Source of the DNA: Sedimentitalea xiamensis
Lineage (GTDB): Bacteria; Pseudomonadota; Alphaproteobacteria; Rhodobacterales; Rhodobacteraceae
DNA: 64,000 nucleotides
Reading direction: 5' to 3'
Assembly: GCF_030164465.1 (NCBI RefSeq)
Contig: NZ_JASNJE010000003.1
Span: 1 to 64,000 of the forward strand
The notes beneath the pieces were generated by a model. The model had not been told where the DNA came from and searched no databases. It saw only the letters and a list, made by a program, of their open reading frames with translations. A program made the position numbers and the translations under genes. Below, piece after piece: positions 9,375-17,292 of the stretch. Within the stretch, counting starts at the first letter, position 1; each line of letters opens with the position of its first letter.

Positions 9375-9446
9375 GACAATGGGAACATGACGGGGTGGGG
9401 GAGAGGCACACGAAACGCTAACGGCAAGACGTGCCCGGATGGTCTT

Positions 9447-9809
9447 ATGAATGTGCTCATTGTAGAAAGCAGGTCGGATTTGGGCGTCCTTTGGCGGCGC
9501 CATCTTGAACGCCAGGGGGCCGATGTGACCCTGGTTCACAGTCAGGAAGCGGCCATCATGGCGCTTTACGGAGAAGACTTCGACATTATTGTCCTGGACC
9601 TGGTCCTGGATCACGGCAGCGCTCTGGCGGTGGCCGATTTCGCGAGCTACCGGCGTCCCGGTGCCCGCGTGATCTTCGTGACCAACACCAGCTTCTTTTC
9701 GGACGGGTCCATTTTCGCCCATTCTCCGAATGCCTGCGCTTACGTTCAGAGCGAGACGCCGCCGGAGGACCTGGCGGCGATGGTCGAACATTACGCGGCG
9801 GTGCGCTGA
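9447..9809 (+). CDS. Single-domain response-regulator receiver protein, degenerate
   Basis: 120 residues from the ATG at 9447 (MNVLIVESRSD); the longer open frame adds 20 residues with no receiver similarity. The fold matches a receiver: Glu7 in the acidic pocket, the phospho-acceptor Asp51 in IIVLDLVLDHG, and Thr79 at the end of beta-4 (RVIFVTNTS). Two key positions deviate. The second acidic residue is Ser8, and the conserved Lys after beta-5 is replaced by Gln-Ser (AYVQSETP). There is no output domain. The upstream CtrA-type box suggests cell-cycle or motility control. Its last 19 bp overlap the convergent glutathionyl-hydroquinone reductase gene. Confidence 0.8.
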   Translation: MNVLIVESRSDLGVLWRRHLERQGADVTLVHSQEAAIMALYGEDFDIIVLDLVLDHGSALAVADFASYRRPGARVIFVTNTSFFSDGSIFAHSPNACAYVQSETPPEDLAAMVEHYAAVR

Positions 9810-10780
9810 TCCCGGCGATGAGGTTCGTGCCAGTCGATGACCGGATTGATCGGAATGATCCGGTGCGGATTGATGCTGTCGTGGCTGTAGTGGTAGTGGC
9901 GCACGATATGCGCCATGTTGACGGTGCGCGCGACTCCGGGCCAGTGGAACAATTCGCGCGCGTAGCCCCAGAGGTTGGGAAAGTCGATCAGCCGTGCGCG
10001 GTTGCATTTGAAATGCAGGTGATAGACCGAATCGAACCGCACGAGGGTCGTGAACAGCCGCCAATCCGCTTCGGTGATCCTGTCGCCAAGCAGGTAGCGT
10101 TGCCGCGATAGCCGCTCTTCGAGCCAATCGAGACTGTCGAACAACGGGCCGACGGCCTCGTCATAAGCCGATTGGGTGGTGGCGAAACCGGCCTTGTAGA
10201 CGCCGTTGTTGACCGTGTCGTAGATGCGTTCGTTCACCTGTTCGATCTCGTCCCGCATCGCGGCGGGCCAGTAGTCGTCGCAGTTACCCGTCAGCCGGTC
10301 GAAGGCCGAATTGAACATGCGGATGATCTCGGAACTTTCGTTGGACACGATCGTGTTCGTCCACGTGTCCCAGAGGATCGGCACCGTCACGCGGCCGGAA
10401 TATTCCGGCGCGGCGCGGGTATAGATCTGATGGGCATAGTCCTGACCGTGCAGGGTGTCTCCGGTCGCGCCGCGATCGTCGGTCTTGAACGTCCAGCCCT
10501 TGTCCAGCATGTCCGGATGCACGACCGACACAGCGATGTGATCCGACAGATCCTTGAGTTCGCGGAAGATCAGGGTTCGGTGCGCCCAGGGGCAGGCGAA
10601 GCTGACGTAGAGATGATAGCGCCCCGAATCAGGGGTGAACCCGCCGGTGCCGGTCGGACCCGCCCCGCCGTCTTCCGTCACCCAGTTTCGGAACTGCGCG
10701 GCGGACCGTTCGAATTTACCCCCGGAAGACTTGGTGTCATACCATTTGTCGTGCCAGACCCCATCAATCAGCAATCCCAT
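9791..10780 (-). CDS. Glutathionyl-hydroquinone reductase (Xi-class glutathione transferase, YqjG/ECM4 type)
   Basis: 329 residues. The thioredoxin-like N-terminal domain holds the Xi-class active site CPWAHRT (Cys about 64), preceded by SGRYHLYVSFA; the C-terminal helical domain has QRYLLGDRITEADWRLFTTLVRFDSVY. These enzymes reduce glutathionyl-hydroquinones, protecting the cytoplasm from quinone adducts. The start at 10780 (MGLLIDGVW) has an AGGGAG Shine-Dalgarno; an upstream in-frame ATG would put that signal inside the coding region. Single gene, convergent with the receiver protein. Confidence 0.92.
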   Translation of the reverse strand: MGLLIDGVWHDKWYDTKSSGGKFERSAAQFRNWVTEDGGAGPTGTGGFTPDSGRYHLYVSFACPWAHRTLIFRELKDLSDHIAVSVVHPDMLDKGWTFKTDDRGATGDTLHGQDYAHQIYTRAAPEYSGRVTVPILWDTWTNTIVSNESSEIIRMFNSAFDRLTGNCDDYWPAAMRDEIEQVNERIYDTVNNGVYKAGFATTQSAYDEAVGPLFDSLDWLEERLSRQRYLLGDRITEADWRLFTTLVRFDSVYHLHFKCNRARLIDFPNLWGYARELFHWPGVARTVNMAHIVRHYHYSHDSINPHRIIPINPVIDWHEPHRRDQRTAA

Positions 10781-10989
10781 TGCGGCAATCTCCCTTGTTT
10801 TCATGGAGACACATAGGGCCGCGACGGGAAAATTCCCAGTTCCGGCTCCGCGCAGGGGACCTGCGATGCCGCACAGGGGCGTCGCGCAGGCACCACATTT
10901 TCCACTGCGGCCGGGGGTTTACCGAACTGTCACTTGATTTTGCGAGCCAGAGTGACACCCTGCATATGCTGCCTTGGGAGGGATGCGCC

Positions 10990-11340
10990 ATGTCGACCTA
11001 TATCAGCGACGATGTCCGTTGCGAAATCACTGCGGCCCGTCTGGCCAGCCTGAAGAAGCTGAGCCGGTTGCGCGTCCGAGCCGGGCAGGAGGTGTATACC
11101 ATCCTGCGGATGTGGCGCGGCGGGTTCTCCGTCGAGGCCGACACGGTGCCGCCGCTGCGCGGCCTGGTCGATCTTTACGATGGCGAACGGCATCTCTGCC
11201 AATGCCTGATCATCGGGTCGGAACCGGAAGCCGGTGAGCGGCGCTATGAATTCAAACGCAACACCGCCGCCACTGAGACTGCGCCGCTGGACCATTACCG
11301 TGAACCGGGAGCACCCGCCGGACTGCTGCCGCGGTTCTGA
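10990..11340 (+). CDS. Hypothetical protein, 116 aa
   Basis: Starts MSTYISDDVRCEI at the first ATG after GGGAGGG. It is soluble and basic in the first half (AARLASLKKLSRLRVRAGQE), with a beta-rich centre (FSVEADTVPPLRGLVDLYDGERHLCQCLI) and a flexible proline-rich tail. No signal peptide or membrane segment. I do not recognise the family; the short, monogenic layout and strong ribosome binding site argue that it is real. Its stop codon abuts the end of the convergent MalY/PatB gene with no gap. Confidence 0.7.
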   Translation: MSTYISDDVRCEITAARLASLKKLSRLRVRAGQEVYTILRMWRGGFSVEADTVPPLRGLVDLYDGERHLCQCLIIGSEPEAGERRYEFKRNTAATETAPLDHYREPGAPAGLLPRF

Positions 11341-12513
11341 TCAGTGCAAATCGGAAAAGGCCGCGCGCAGGCGCGTGCAGGCCTCTTCGACCCGGTATCG
11401 CTGGGTCGCGAGGTTGAAGCGCTGAAACCGTTCGCCGCCGGTGCCGAAACCGGGGCCGGGAGATGTGGCGATCCGGGCGTTTTCGCGCAGGCGCGTCTCG
11501 ATTTCCGGGTCCGTCAGGCCGGTGCCGGAAAAATCCACCCAGGCCAGGTAGGTCGCCTGCAGCGGCATCGACCAGAGGCCGGGAATGGCATTGACGGTTT
11601 CGTCGAACAGGTGCCGGTTGCCGTCGAGATGCCGGTTCTGCGCATCGGCCCATTCGGCGCCGGCGGGCGAATAGGCCGCCTCGATCATCATCATGCCGAG
11701 AGAGTTCGGGCTGTAATCCAGCGCGCGCAGCCGGGCGCGGATCGCGGCGCGCAGATCCGGGTCCGGGATGATCATGTTGCCGGTGCGCAGCCCGGCGATG
11801 TTGAAGGTTTTCGACGCGGCGGTCAGGAAGACCGTGCTGGCGCGTGTCTCGGGGCTGGCGAGATCCATCGGCAGGAAGCTGTTGCCGGGCATGATCAGGT
11901 CATGGTGAATCTCGTCACAGACCAGGATCAGCCCGTTGCGCGCGGCGAATGCGCCGATGGCGCGCAGTTCTTCGCGGGTCCAGATCCGCCCGGACGGGTT
12001 CTGGGGGGAACTCCAGATCAGCAGTTTCTCGTTTCCGGTTAGGCGGTTCTGGGCGTCCTCGAGATCGAGCACATAGGTGTTCTGTCCGCGCACCAGCGGG
12101 CATTCCACCACTTCGCGCCCGGATTTCCGGATCTTCATCGCGAACTCGTGGTAGACCGGTGTGAAGATCACCGCGCCGTCGCCCGGGTCGCTGAACACGT
12201 CGAGGCAGAGCGCGATGGCGTTGCCGAGACCCTGCGTGGTCAGGATCCAGTCGGTGTCGATCTCCCAGCGGTGCCGGGTCTTCATCCACCACTGGATGGC
12301 GGCCAGGTATTCCGGATATTCCCAGACATACCCGAAGGCCCCATGTGCCGCCGCTCTCTGGACGGCCTCGATCACGCAGGGCGCGGTGGGGTAATCGGAG
12401 TCGGCGGTCCACATGGCCAGCCCGTCGTCGGGCGAGACCCCGAACAGCGTTTCCATCTTGTCCCATTTGCTGGAATGGGTTCCGCGACGGTCGATCGGGT
12501 CGTTGAAAGTCAT
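11341..12513 (-). CDS. MalY/PatB-type PLP aminotransferase / cystathionine beta-lyase
   Basis: 390 residues, fold type I PLP enzyme. N-terminal DRRGTHSSKWD and the GVSPDDGLAMWTADSDYPTAP stretch mark the MalY/PatB subgroup. Further features are WSSPQNPSGRIW, the ring-contacting Asp in ILVCDEIHHDL, the PLP lysine in TAASKTFNIAGLR, and the substrate-carboxylate Arg near the C-terminus (ERFQRFNLATQR). Such enzymes cleave cystathionine or cysteine conjugates, or act as aminotransferases; which one cannot be decided here. The ATG at 12513 is preceded by AGGAG. Monocistronic. Confidence 0.88.
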   Translation of the reverse strand: MTFNDPIDRRGTHSSKWDKMETLFGVSPDDGLAMWTADSDYPTAPCVIEAVQRAAAHGAFGYVWEYPEYLAAIQWWMKTRHRWEIDTDWILTTQGLGNAIALCLDVFSDPGDGAVIFTPVYHEFAMKIRKSGREVVECPLVRGQNTYVLDLEDAQNRLTGNEKLLIWSSPQNPSGRIWTREELRAIGAFAARNGLILVCDEIHHDLIMPGNSFLPMDLASPETRASTVFLTAASKTFNIAGLRTGNMIIPDPDLRAAIRARLRALDYSPNSLGMMMIEAAYSPAGAEWADAQNRHLDGNRHLFDETVNAIPGLWSMPLQATYLAWVDFSGTGLTDPEIETRLRENARIATSPGPGFGTGGERFQRFNLATQRYRVEEACTRLRAAFSDLH

Positions 12514-12606
12514 GTCGGTCTCCTGTGGTCGGGCGCAAGCTAACCGGAAATGTCTCGGGCGCAAGGGGCGTTGCGGTGGGACCGTCGATCGCCTACATGA
12601 ACCGCC

Positions 12607-13125
12607 ATGAAACGTTCGATCCTGATCCATCCCGACCCGCGTCTGAAAAAGGTCTGCGCACCCGTGGGCGACCTGACGGACGATTTGCGCAAGCTGGCCG
12701 ACGACATGCTGGAAACCATGTATGACGCGCCGGGCATCGGCCTGGCCGCGCCGCAGGTCGGCGTGCTCGACCGGTTGATCGTGCTGGACTGCGTCAAGGA
12801 AGAAGGCGCGGCGCCCAGACCGACCGTGATGTTCAACCCGGAGATCGTCGCGGCGTCGGACAAGACCAGCGTCTATGAGGAAGGCTGCCTGTCGATACCG
12901 GAACAATACGGCGAAGTCACCCGTCCGGCCGAGGTCGAGGTCGAATGGATCGACCGGAACGGCAACCCGCAGAAAGCCGCATTCGACAAGCTGTGGGCGA
13001 CCTGCGTGCAGCACGAGATCGACCATCTCAACGGCAAGCTGTTCATCGACTATCTGAAACCGCTGCGCCGGCAGATGATCACCCGCAAGATGCAGAAGCT
13101 GAAACGCGAAATGGCGCGATCCTGA
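12607..13125 (+). CDS. def: Peptide deformylase (complete, copy 1)
   Basis: 172 residues. Removes the formyl group from nascent N-terminal Met. All three motifs are intact: GIGLAAPQVG (44-53), EGCLSIPE with metal ligand Cys94, and QHEIDHLNG with His136, catalytic Glu137 and His140. Normal length. First gene of a four-gene run with two more deformylase genes and fmt, each overlapping or nearly touching the next, so the formyl-adding and formyl-removing enzymes are co-transcribed. Confidence 0.96.
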   Translation: MKRSILIHPDPRLKKVCAPVGDLTDDLRKLADDMLETMYDAPGIGLAAPQVGVLDRLIVLDCVKEEGAAPRPTVMFNPEIVAASDKTSVYEEGCLSIPEQYGEVTRPAEVEVEWIDRNGNPQKAAFDKLWATCVQHEIDHLNGKLFIDYLKPLRRQMITRKMQKLKREMARS

Positions 13126-13622
13126 TGGCCGTCCTGCCGATCCTTCGATGGCCGGACGACAGGCTGCGCATGGTCTGCGAACCGGTCGCCGCGGATGACG
13201 ACGTGGCGGCGGTGATCGGAGACCTGTTCGACACCATGTATGCCGCGCCGGGGCGCGGGCTCGCCGGTCCGCAGATCGGCGTGATGAAGCGGGTCTTCGT
13301 TGTCGATGTCGGCTGGAAAGACGGGCCGCGCAGCCCGGTGGCCTTTGTGAACCCACGCCTGATCGAGACATCGGAAACCCTGGTGGAGGGCACCGAAGCC
13401 TGCCTTTCGATCCCCGGTATTTCGACCGTCGTGACCCGGCCGGACTGGATTGTCCTGGCCTGGAGCGATGCGGAGGGACGGCATCACAGCCGAAGGTTCG
13501 ACGCGGCAGAGGCCCGTTGCATCCAGCATGAGCTGGACCACCTGAACGGCATCGTGACGCTTCAGCACCTGGATCCTGCCGCCCGCGCGAAGGCGGATGC
13601 GGATTACGCGGTTGCAGGATGA
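13125..13622 (+). CDS. Peptide deformylase (copy 2, minor motif changes)
   Basis: 165 residues; its ATG shares a base with the stop codon of copy 1 (TGATG). Motif I reads GRGLAGPQIG (AA changed to GP context), motif II EACLSIPG (Gly changed to Ala but metal ligand Cys93 kept), and motif III QHELDHLNG with His135, Glu136 and His139. Metal ligands and catalytic Glu are therefore present and the enzyme is probably active, perhaps with another substrate preference. Clearly a diverged paralogue of copy 1 rather than a recent duplicate. Confidence 0.92.
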   Translation: MAVLPILRWPDDRLRMVCEPVAADDDVAAVIGDLFDTMYAAPGRGLAGPQIGVMKRVFVVDVGWKDGPRSPVAFVNPRLIETSETLVEGTEACLSIPGISTVVTRPDWIVLAWSDAEGRHHSRRFDAAEARCIQHELDHLNGIVTLQHLDPAARAKADADYAVAG

Positions 13623-14116
13623 CGGTCCGCCGTTGCATCCCCTGGCCCGACAGGCGGCTGCGCACGCAAGCGCAGCCGGTCGAAGCGATCACGGAGGAGA
13701 TCCGTGCCCTTTGGGACGACATGATCGACACGATGGAGGCGATGCCCGGCGTCGGTCTCGCGGCGCCGCAGATCGGCGTGCTGCTGCGGCTGGCGGTGGT
13801 CGACGGCTCGACGCAACGGGGGAAGGCGGTGCGGCTGGCGAACCCGGAAATCCTGCATGCGTCGGTCGAGTTTCGCGACCATGACGAGGCCAGCCCGAAC
13901 CTGCCCGGCGTATCGGCCCGGATCAGCCGGCCGCGCGCGGTCACGGTGCGCTACCTGGATGAACACGGGACGATCAACCGCCGGGATTTCGTCGGGATCG
14001 AGGCGACCAGTGTCCAGCATCAGATCGACCACCTGAACGGTCGGATGTATTTCGACAACCTGTCCAAGGTCAAACGCGACATGCTGTTGCGAAAGGCGAA
14101 GAAAGCGGCGGGGTGA
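13619..14116 (+). CDS. Deformylase-like protein lacking catalytic residues (copy 3)
   Basis: 165 residues; the start overlaps copy 2 by 4 bp (ATGA). The fold is preserved: motif I GVGLAAPQIG at 44-53, and motif III reads QHQIDHLNG. The general base Glu is Gln135, and motif II is EASPNLPG (90-97), so the metal-ligand Cys is gone. Both changes should abolish deformylation. The frame is intact, the other conserved core residues remain, and expression is coupled to def and fmt, so it looks selected for a non-catalytic role such as binding formyl-Met peptides or the ribosome exit site. That role is inference. Confidence 0.9.
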   Translation: MTVRRCIPWPDRRLRTQAQPVEAITEEIRALWDDMIDTMEAMPGVGLAAPQIGVLLRLAVVDGSTQRGKAVRLANPEILHASVEFRDHDEASPNLPGVSARISRPRAVTVRYLDEHGTINRRDFVGIEATSVQHQIDHLNGRMYFDNLSKVKRDMLLRKAKKAAG

Positions 14117-14140
14117 ACCCGACCGGGAAAGGGCCGGAAC

Positions 14141-15046
14141 ATGCGCGTTGTCTTCATGGGAACCCCGGAGTTTTCGGTGCCGGTACTCGACGCTCTCATC
14201 GCGGCGGGACATGAAATCGTCGCTGTCTATTGCCAGCCGCCGCGACCCGCCGGGCGCGGAAAGAAGGAGCGCCCAAGCCCGGTGCAGGCGCGGGCCGAAA
14301 CGCTCGGCCTGCCGGTTCGCCATCCGGTAACTCTGAGAACGCCCGAGGCGCAGGCCGCGTTCGCAGGGCTTCGCGCGGATGTCGCCGTGGTGGTGGCCTA
14401 TGGCCTGATCCTGCCGCGGGCGGTGCTGGATGCGCCGCGCCTGGGCTGCCTGAACATCCACGCGAGCCTGCTGCCGCGCTGGCGCGGCGCGGCGCCGATC
14501 CATCGGGCGATCATGGCAGGCGACCGGGAAACCGGCGTCTGCATCATGCAGATGGAGGCGGGGCTGGATACCGGTCCGGTGCTGCTGCGCGAGGCGACGC
14601 CGATCGCACCGGACGAGACCACCGACCGGCTGCACGACCGCCTTTCGGACATGGGGGCGGCGCTGATCGTCCGGGCGCTGGAGGCTCCGGAACGGCTGCA
14701 TCCGCAGCCTCAGCCCGAGGCGGGCGTGACCTATGCCGGCAAGATCGACAAGTCGGAAGCCCGTATCGACTGGAGCCGCCCGGCGGATGCGGTCGACCGC
14801 CAGATCCGCGGCCTGTCGCCCTTTCCGGGGGCCTGGACCGGGATCGAAGGCGAAAGGGTCAAGGTTCTGGCCTCGCGCCTGACCGAGGGCGAAGGTCCGG
14901 CGGGGCAGGTGCTGGATGACGCGCTGACCGTGGCCTGCGGTCGTGGGGCCGTGTCCATCCTGCGCTTGCAACGGGCGGGGAAGGCTGCGCAGGATACGGA
15001 AACGTTCCTGCGCGGACGGCCCGTGCCCAGGGGCGCAAGACTATAG
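14141..15046 (+). CDS. fmt: Methionyl-tRNA formyltransferase
   Basis: 301 residues. Transfers a formyl group from 10-formyl-THF to initiator Met-tRNA. The N-terminal domain opens [17 protein letters not shown] and holds the signature [16 protein letters not shown] with the LNIHAS lead-in; the C-terminal OB-like domain starts about residue 205 ([15 protein letters not shown]). The start codon lies 24 bp after the third deformylase-like gene, completing the def operon. Length normal. Confidence 0.97.
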   Translation: MRVVFMGTPEFSVPVLDALIAAGHEIVAVYCQPPRPAGRGKKERPSPVQARAETLGLPVRHPVTLRTPEAQAAFAGLRADVAVVVAYGLILPRAVLDAPRLGCLNIHASLLPRWRGAAPIHRAIMAGDRETGVCIMQMEAGLDTGPVLLREATPIAPDETTDRLHDRLSDMGAALIVRALEAPERLHPQPQPEAGVTYAGKIDKSEARIDWSRPADAVDRQIRGLSPFPGAWTGIEGERVKVLASRLTEGEGPAGQVLDDALTVACGRGAVSILRLQRAGKAAQDTETFLRGRPVPRGARL

Positions 15047-15056
15047 GAGGACGGCC

Positions 15057-15293
15057 ATGTTTCCGACCATGATCGGCACCGTCGTGATCGCGGGGATCGT
15101 CGGCTTTCTGTCGGAAAAAACCGGCTTTACCCGCAATGGCATCCTGCCATCCGTCATCATCTGCATCGGAGGCGCGTTCCTGTTCTATTTTGTCCGGATC
15201 ATGTTCGGCTTCGGGTTCGGATCGCCTGGGCTGAACGCGATCCTGTCGTCGATCGGGGCCTTGATCATCATCCCGACCCATTGGCGCAGATGA
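15057..15293 (+). CDS. Small membrane protein, GlsB/YeaQ/YmgE-like
   Basis: 78 residues, with a perfect AGGAGG Shine-Dalgarno just before the ATG at 15057. Two or three hydrophobic segments (MIGTVVIAGIVGFLSEK, ILPSVIICIGGAFLFYFV and LSSIGALIIIP) with Gly-rich packing. The layout resembles the three-helix 'transglycosylase-associated' family, whose function is unknown despite the name. It follows fmt by 10 bp and precedes a second protein of the same kind by 4 bp, so it is probably the tail of the def-fmt operon. Confidence 0.75.
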   Translation: MFPTMIGTVVIAGIVGFLSEKTGFTRNGILPSVIICIGGAFLFYFVRIMFGFGFGSPGLNAILSSIGALIIIPTHWRR

Positions 15294-15297
15294 TCGC

Positions 15298-15531
15298 GTG
15301 GGCATTGTTGCATTGGTCATCATCGGCGCGGCTGCGGGGTTCCTCGCGACCCGCCTGATGCGCGTTGACGCGGACATTCCGACGACGATGTTCATCGGCA
15401 TCATGGGGGCGCTGATCGGCGGGCTGATTCTGCGCAGCCTGCTGGCGGTGATGGGCGCGATGTCCGGTTTCGTCGGCGCCGTGCTGGGGGCGATGCTGCT
15501 GATCTGGCTCTGGCAGCGTTATCGGCGCTGA
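15298..15531 (+). CDS. GlsB/YeaQ/YmgE family small membrane protein
   Basis: 77 residues from a GTG at 15298. Three transmembrane helices (1-20, about 28-50, about 52-72) with family glycine patterns: IIGAAAGFLATRLM, IGIMGALIGGLILRSL and FVGAVLGAMLLIWLW. Four bases separate it from the preceding small membrane gene, suggesting the two work as a pair. Convergent with the TRIC-type channel gene, whose stop is 2 bp away. Confidence 0.78.
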   Translation: MGIVALVIIGAAAGFLATRLMRVDADIPTTMFIGIMGALIGGLILRSLLAVMGAMSGFVGAVLGAMLLIWLWQRYRR

Positions 15532-15532
15532 A

Positions 15533-16156
15533 TCAGGCCCGCGGCGGACGGCTCTTGTAGACCGGGAGGCTCCAGCCGAAGGCGATCGATCCGGCGCGCA
15601 GGACCCAGCAGATCGCCGCCGCGATCACCAGCGCCGGGCGCGTTCCCAGATCGAAGTGAAGCGCGGTCAGTGCCGCCGCCGCGCCGGCCAGCGCCGCCGT
15701 GGCGTAGAGTTCGCCCTGCTTCAGCACCAGCGGGATTTCCCCGACCACCACGTCGCGCATCAGACCGCCAAGGCACCCGGTCGCCACCCCCATCAACGCG
15801 ACGATCACGCCCGGCTGCCCCTCTGCCAAGGCGACGCCCGTGCCGGCGGCCACCGCGATGGACAGGGCGAAACTGTCCAGCCACAACAGCCAGCGATAGC
15901 GGCTTTCCATCAGGTGCGCGGTGAAGAACACGGCGACCGCGGCGGCGACCCCGATCAGGATATAGACGGGTTCCCCGACCCAGAACACCGGCTCGCGCCC
16001 CAGCAGCAGATCCCGCACCGTGCCGCCGCCGACGGCGGTCAGGCAGGCGATGAAGGCGAAGCCCACCAGGTCGAGCTGCGCGCGGCTGGCCACCAGCGCG
16101 CCGGTCAGCGCGAAGATCAGCACAGATCCGAAATCGAGCAACGCGAGAAAGGTCAA
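15533..16156 (-). CDS. TRIC/UPF0126 family cation channel (YicG-like)
   Basis: 207 residues with seven predicted transmembrane helices formed by an internal repeat: each half carries the glycine hinge motif, [11 protein letters not shown] and then [13 protein letters not shown]. Bacterial members are trimeric intracellular cation-like K+ channels. I chose the TTG at 16156, which overlaps the rnhA stop (TTGA) and begins right before the first helix ([15 protein letters not shown]); the longer frame only adds rnhA antiframe residues. Last gene of the ispH operon. Confidence 0.85.
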   Translation of the reverse strand: MTFLALLDFGSVLIFALTGALVASRAQLDLVGFAFIACLTAVGGGTVRDLLLGREPVFWVGEPVYILIGVAAAVAVFFTAHLMESRYRWLLWLDSFALSIAVAAGTGVALAEGQPGVIVALMGVATGCLGGLMRDVVVGEIPLVLKQGELYATAALAGAAAALTALHFDLGTRPALVIAAAICWVLRAGSIAFGWSLPVYKSRPPRA

Positions 16157-16620
16157 CTGGCCGGCCTCCGGGGCTTGAACGGCTCCATCCCGGCGCGCGC
16201 CAGTTCGTCGGCGCGTTCGTTTTCCGGGTGGCCGGCGTGGCCCTTGACCCATTCCCATTTGACGTCGTGGCGGGCCTGCGCTTCGTCTAGCCGTTGCCAG
16301 AGTTCGACATTCTTGACGGGTTTCCTGGCCGAGGTTTTCCAGCCATTGCGTTTCCAGCCGTGAATCCAGCCGGTGACTCCGTTCTTCACGTATTGGCTGT
16401 CGGTGACGATGGTGATGGCGCTGGGCCTGTCCAGCGCCTCCAATGCGTTGATGGCGGCAAGCAGTTCCATCCGGTTGTTGGTGGTGTTCGCCTCGCCGCC
16501 GGACAATGCGCGTTCCTTGAGCACGGTTTCTCCCGACACGGCGCGCATGAGAACACCCCAGCCGCCGGGGCCGGGGTTGCCGGAACAGGCCCCATCGGTA
16601 TAGGCGAAGAGATCAGGCAT
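16153..16620 (-). CDS. rnhA: Ribonuclease HI
   Basis: 155 residues. Cleaves the RNA strand of RNA-DNA hybrids. The catalytic carboxylates are in place: Asp9 in [16 protein letters not shown], Glu46 in NNRMELLAA, Asp68 in IVTDSQYV, and the C-terminal NERADELA Asp with its His loop ([13 protein letters not shown]). The basic handle helix ([11 protein letters not shown]) is present. Overlaps the preceding small gene by 8 bp and the channel gene by 4 bp. Confidence 0.97.
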   Translation of the reverse strand: MPDLFAYTDGACSGNPGPGGWGVLMRAVSGETVLKERALSGGEANTTNNRMELLAAINALEALDRPSAITIVTDSQYVKNGVTGWIHGWKRNGWKTSARKPVKNVELWQRLDEAQARHDVKWEWVKGHAGHPENERADELARAGMEPFKPRRPAS

Positions 16621-16843
16621 GGGCTTGGATCGCGATCCAGCTCTGGGGATGGCCCGCGAGGTTGGCGGCCTTGCCGGTCCAGTGTTCGACCGGTCCGCAG
16701 CCAAGGCCGGGCACCCGGCCGCCGGGATGGCTGGCTTTGATGAAACGGGCGATCATCGGATCGCGCAGGGCTTCCTTTTCGGCCCTCGCGGCGTAATCGC
16801 CGTTCTGCCGGTCATGGTCAGAGAGGGTGCGCGGATCGCTCAT
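16613..16843 (-). CDS. Hypothetical protein, 76 aa, coupled to rnhA
   Basis: Begins [20 protein letters not shown] at an ATG overlapping the DUF3429 stop as ATGA, and ends inside the first codons of rnhA (8-bp overlap). The sequence is charged and helical up to residue 37, then Gly/Trp-rich ([19 protein letters not shown]). No known domain recognised. The two overlaps and the same-strand operon make it a credible small gene; it could be an rnhA-coupled regulator, but nothing shows this. Confidence 0.62.
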   Translation of the reverse strand: MSDPRTLSDHDRQNGDYAARAEKEALRDPMIARFIKASHPGGRVPGLGCGPVEHWTGKAANLAGHPQSWIAIQAHA

Positions 16844-17292
16844 AGCCATACCCCGACCGATAGGCACGCGATGACGATTGCAGTGAGCGGCAGGCGCAGG
16901 CGCATCCACCATGCGGGGGCCAGCGCCCAGCGGGAGAACGCATAATCCAGCAGCAACAGCCCGGCAAATCCGAAGATCAGGTTGGTGCCGGCTCCGACCG
17001 GGCCGCCGCCGGTCATGAAGAACGCCCAGAGCGCGGGCAGCACCGACAGCGCGTAGCCGGTCACCGCCTGCGGGCCGCTCGCCCTGGTGGCGAAGCCCCA
17101 CAAGACGCCGGACATGAAGGACAGGATCACCGAACCGTAAAACAGCTGCACATAGGGGCCGACGAAACGCGGACCGAGAAACCCCGCGCCCCAGGCCTGG
17201 AGGTCGAAGTTCAGATAGGTCGCCGCGCCCCAGAGAAACGGGACCAGCCCCGCGAGGCTCAGGACCAGCGGCGCGCGGGGAATGCCGGTCAT
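16840..17292 (-). CDS. DUF3429 family membrane protein
   Basis: 150 residues with about four to five transmembrane segments: [70 protein letters not shown] and [17 protein letters not shown]. The [17 protein letters not shown] core is the DUF3429 hallmark. Function unknown. Its ATG overlaps the ispH stop codon (ATGA), so it is translated after ispH. Confidence 0.85.
   Translation of the reverse strand: MTGIPRAPLVLSLAGLVPFLWGAATYLNFDLQAWGAGFLGPRFVGPYVQLFYGSVILSFMSGVLWGFATRASGPQAVTGYALSVLPALWAFFMTGGGPVGAGTNLIFGFAGLLLLDYAFSRWALAPAWWMRLRLPLTAIVIACLSVGVWL

Noticed and set aside
9257-9446. Cobalamin riboswitch before cobC
   Set aside because: No B12-box (GCCACTG-like) or matching stem pattern found on the minus strand.
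12514-13944. Long N-terminal extension of the MalY/PatB gene through the deformylase genes
   Set aside because: The true start at 12513 has an AGGAG site; upstream residues are the reverse reading of the def genes.
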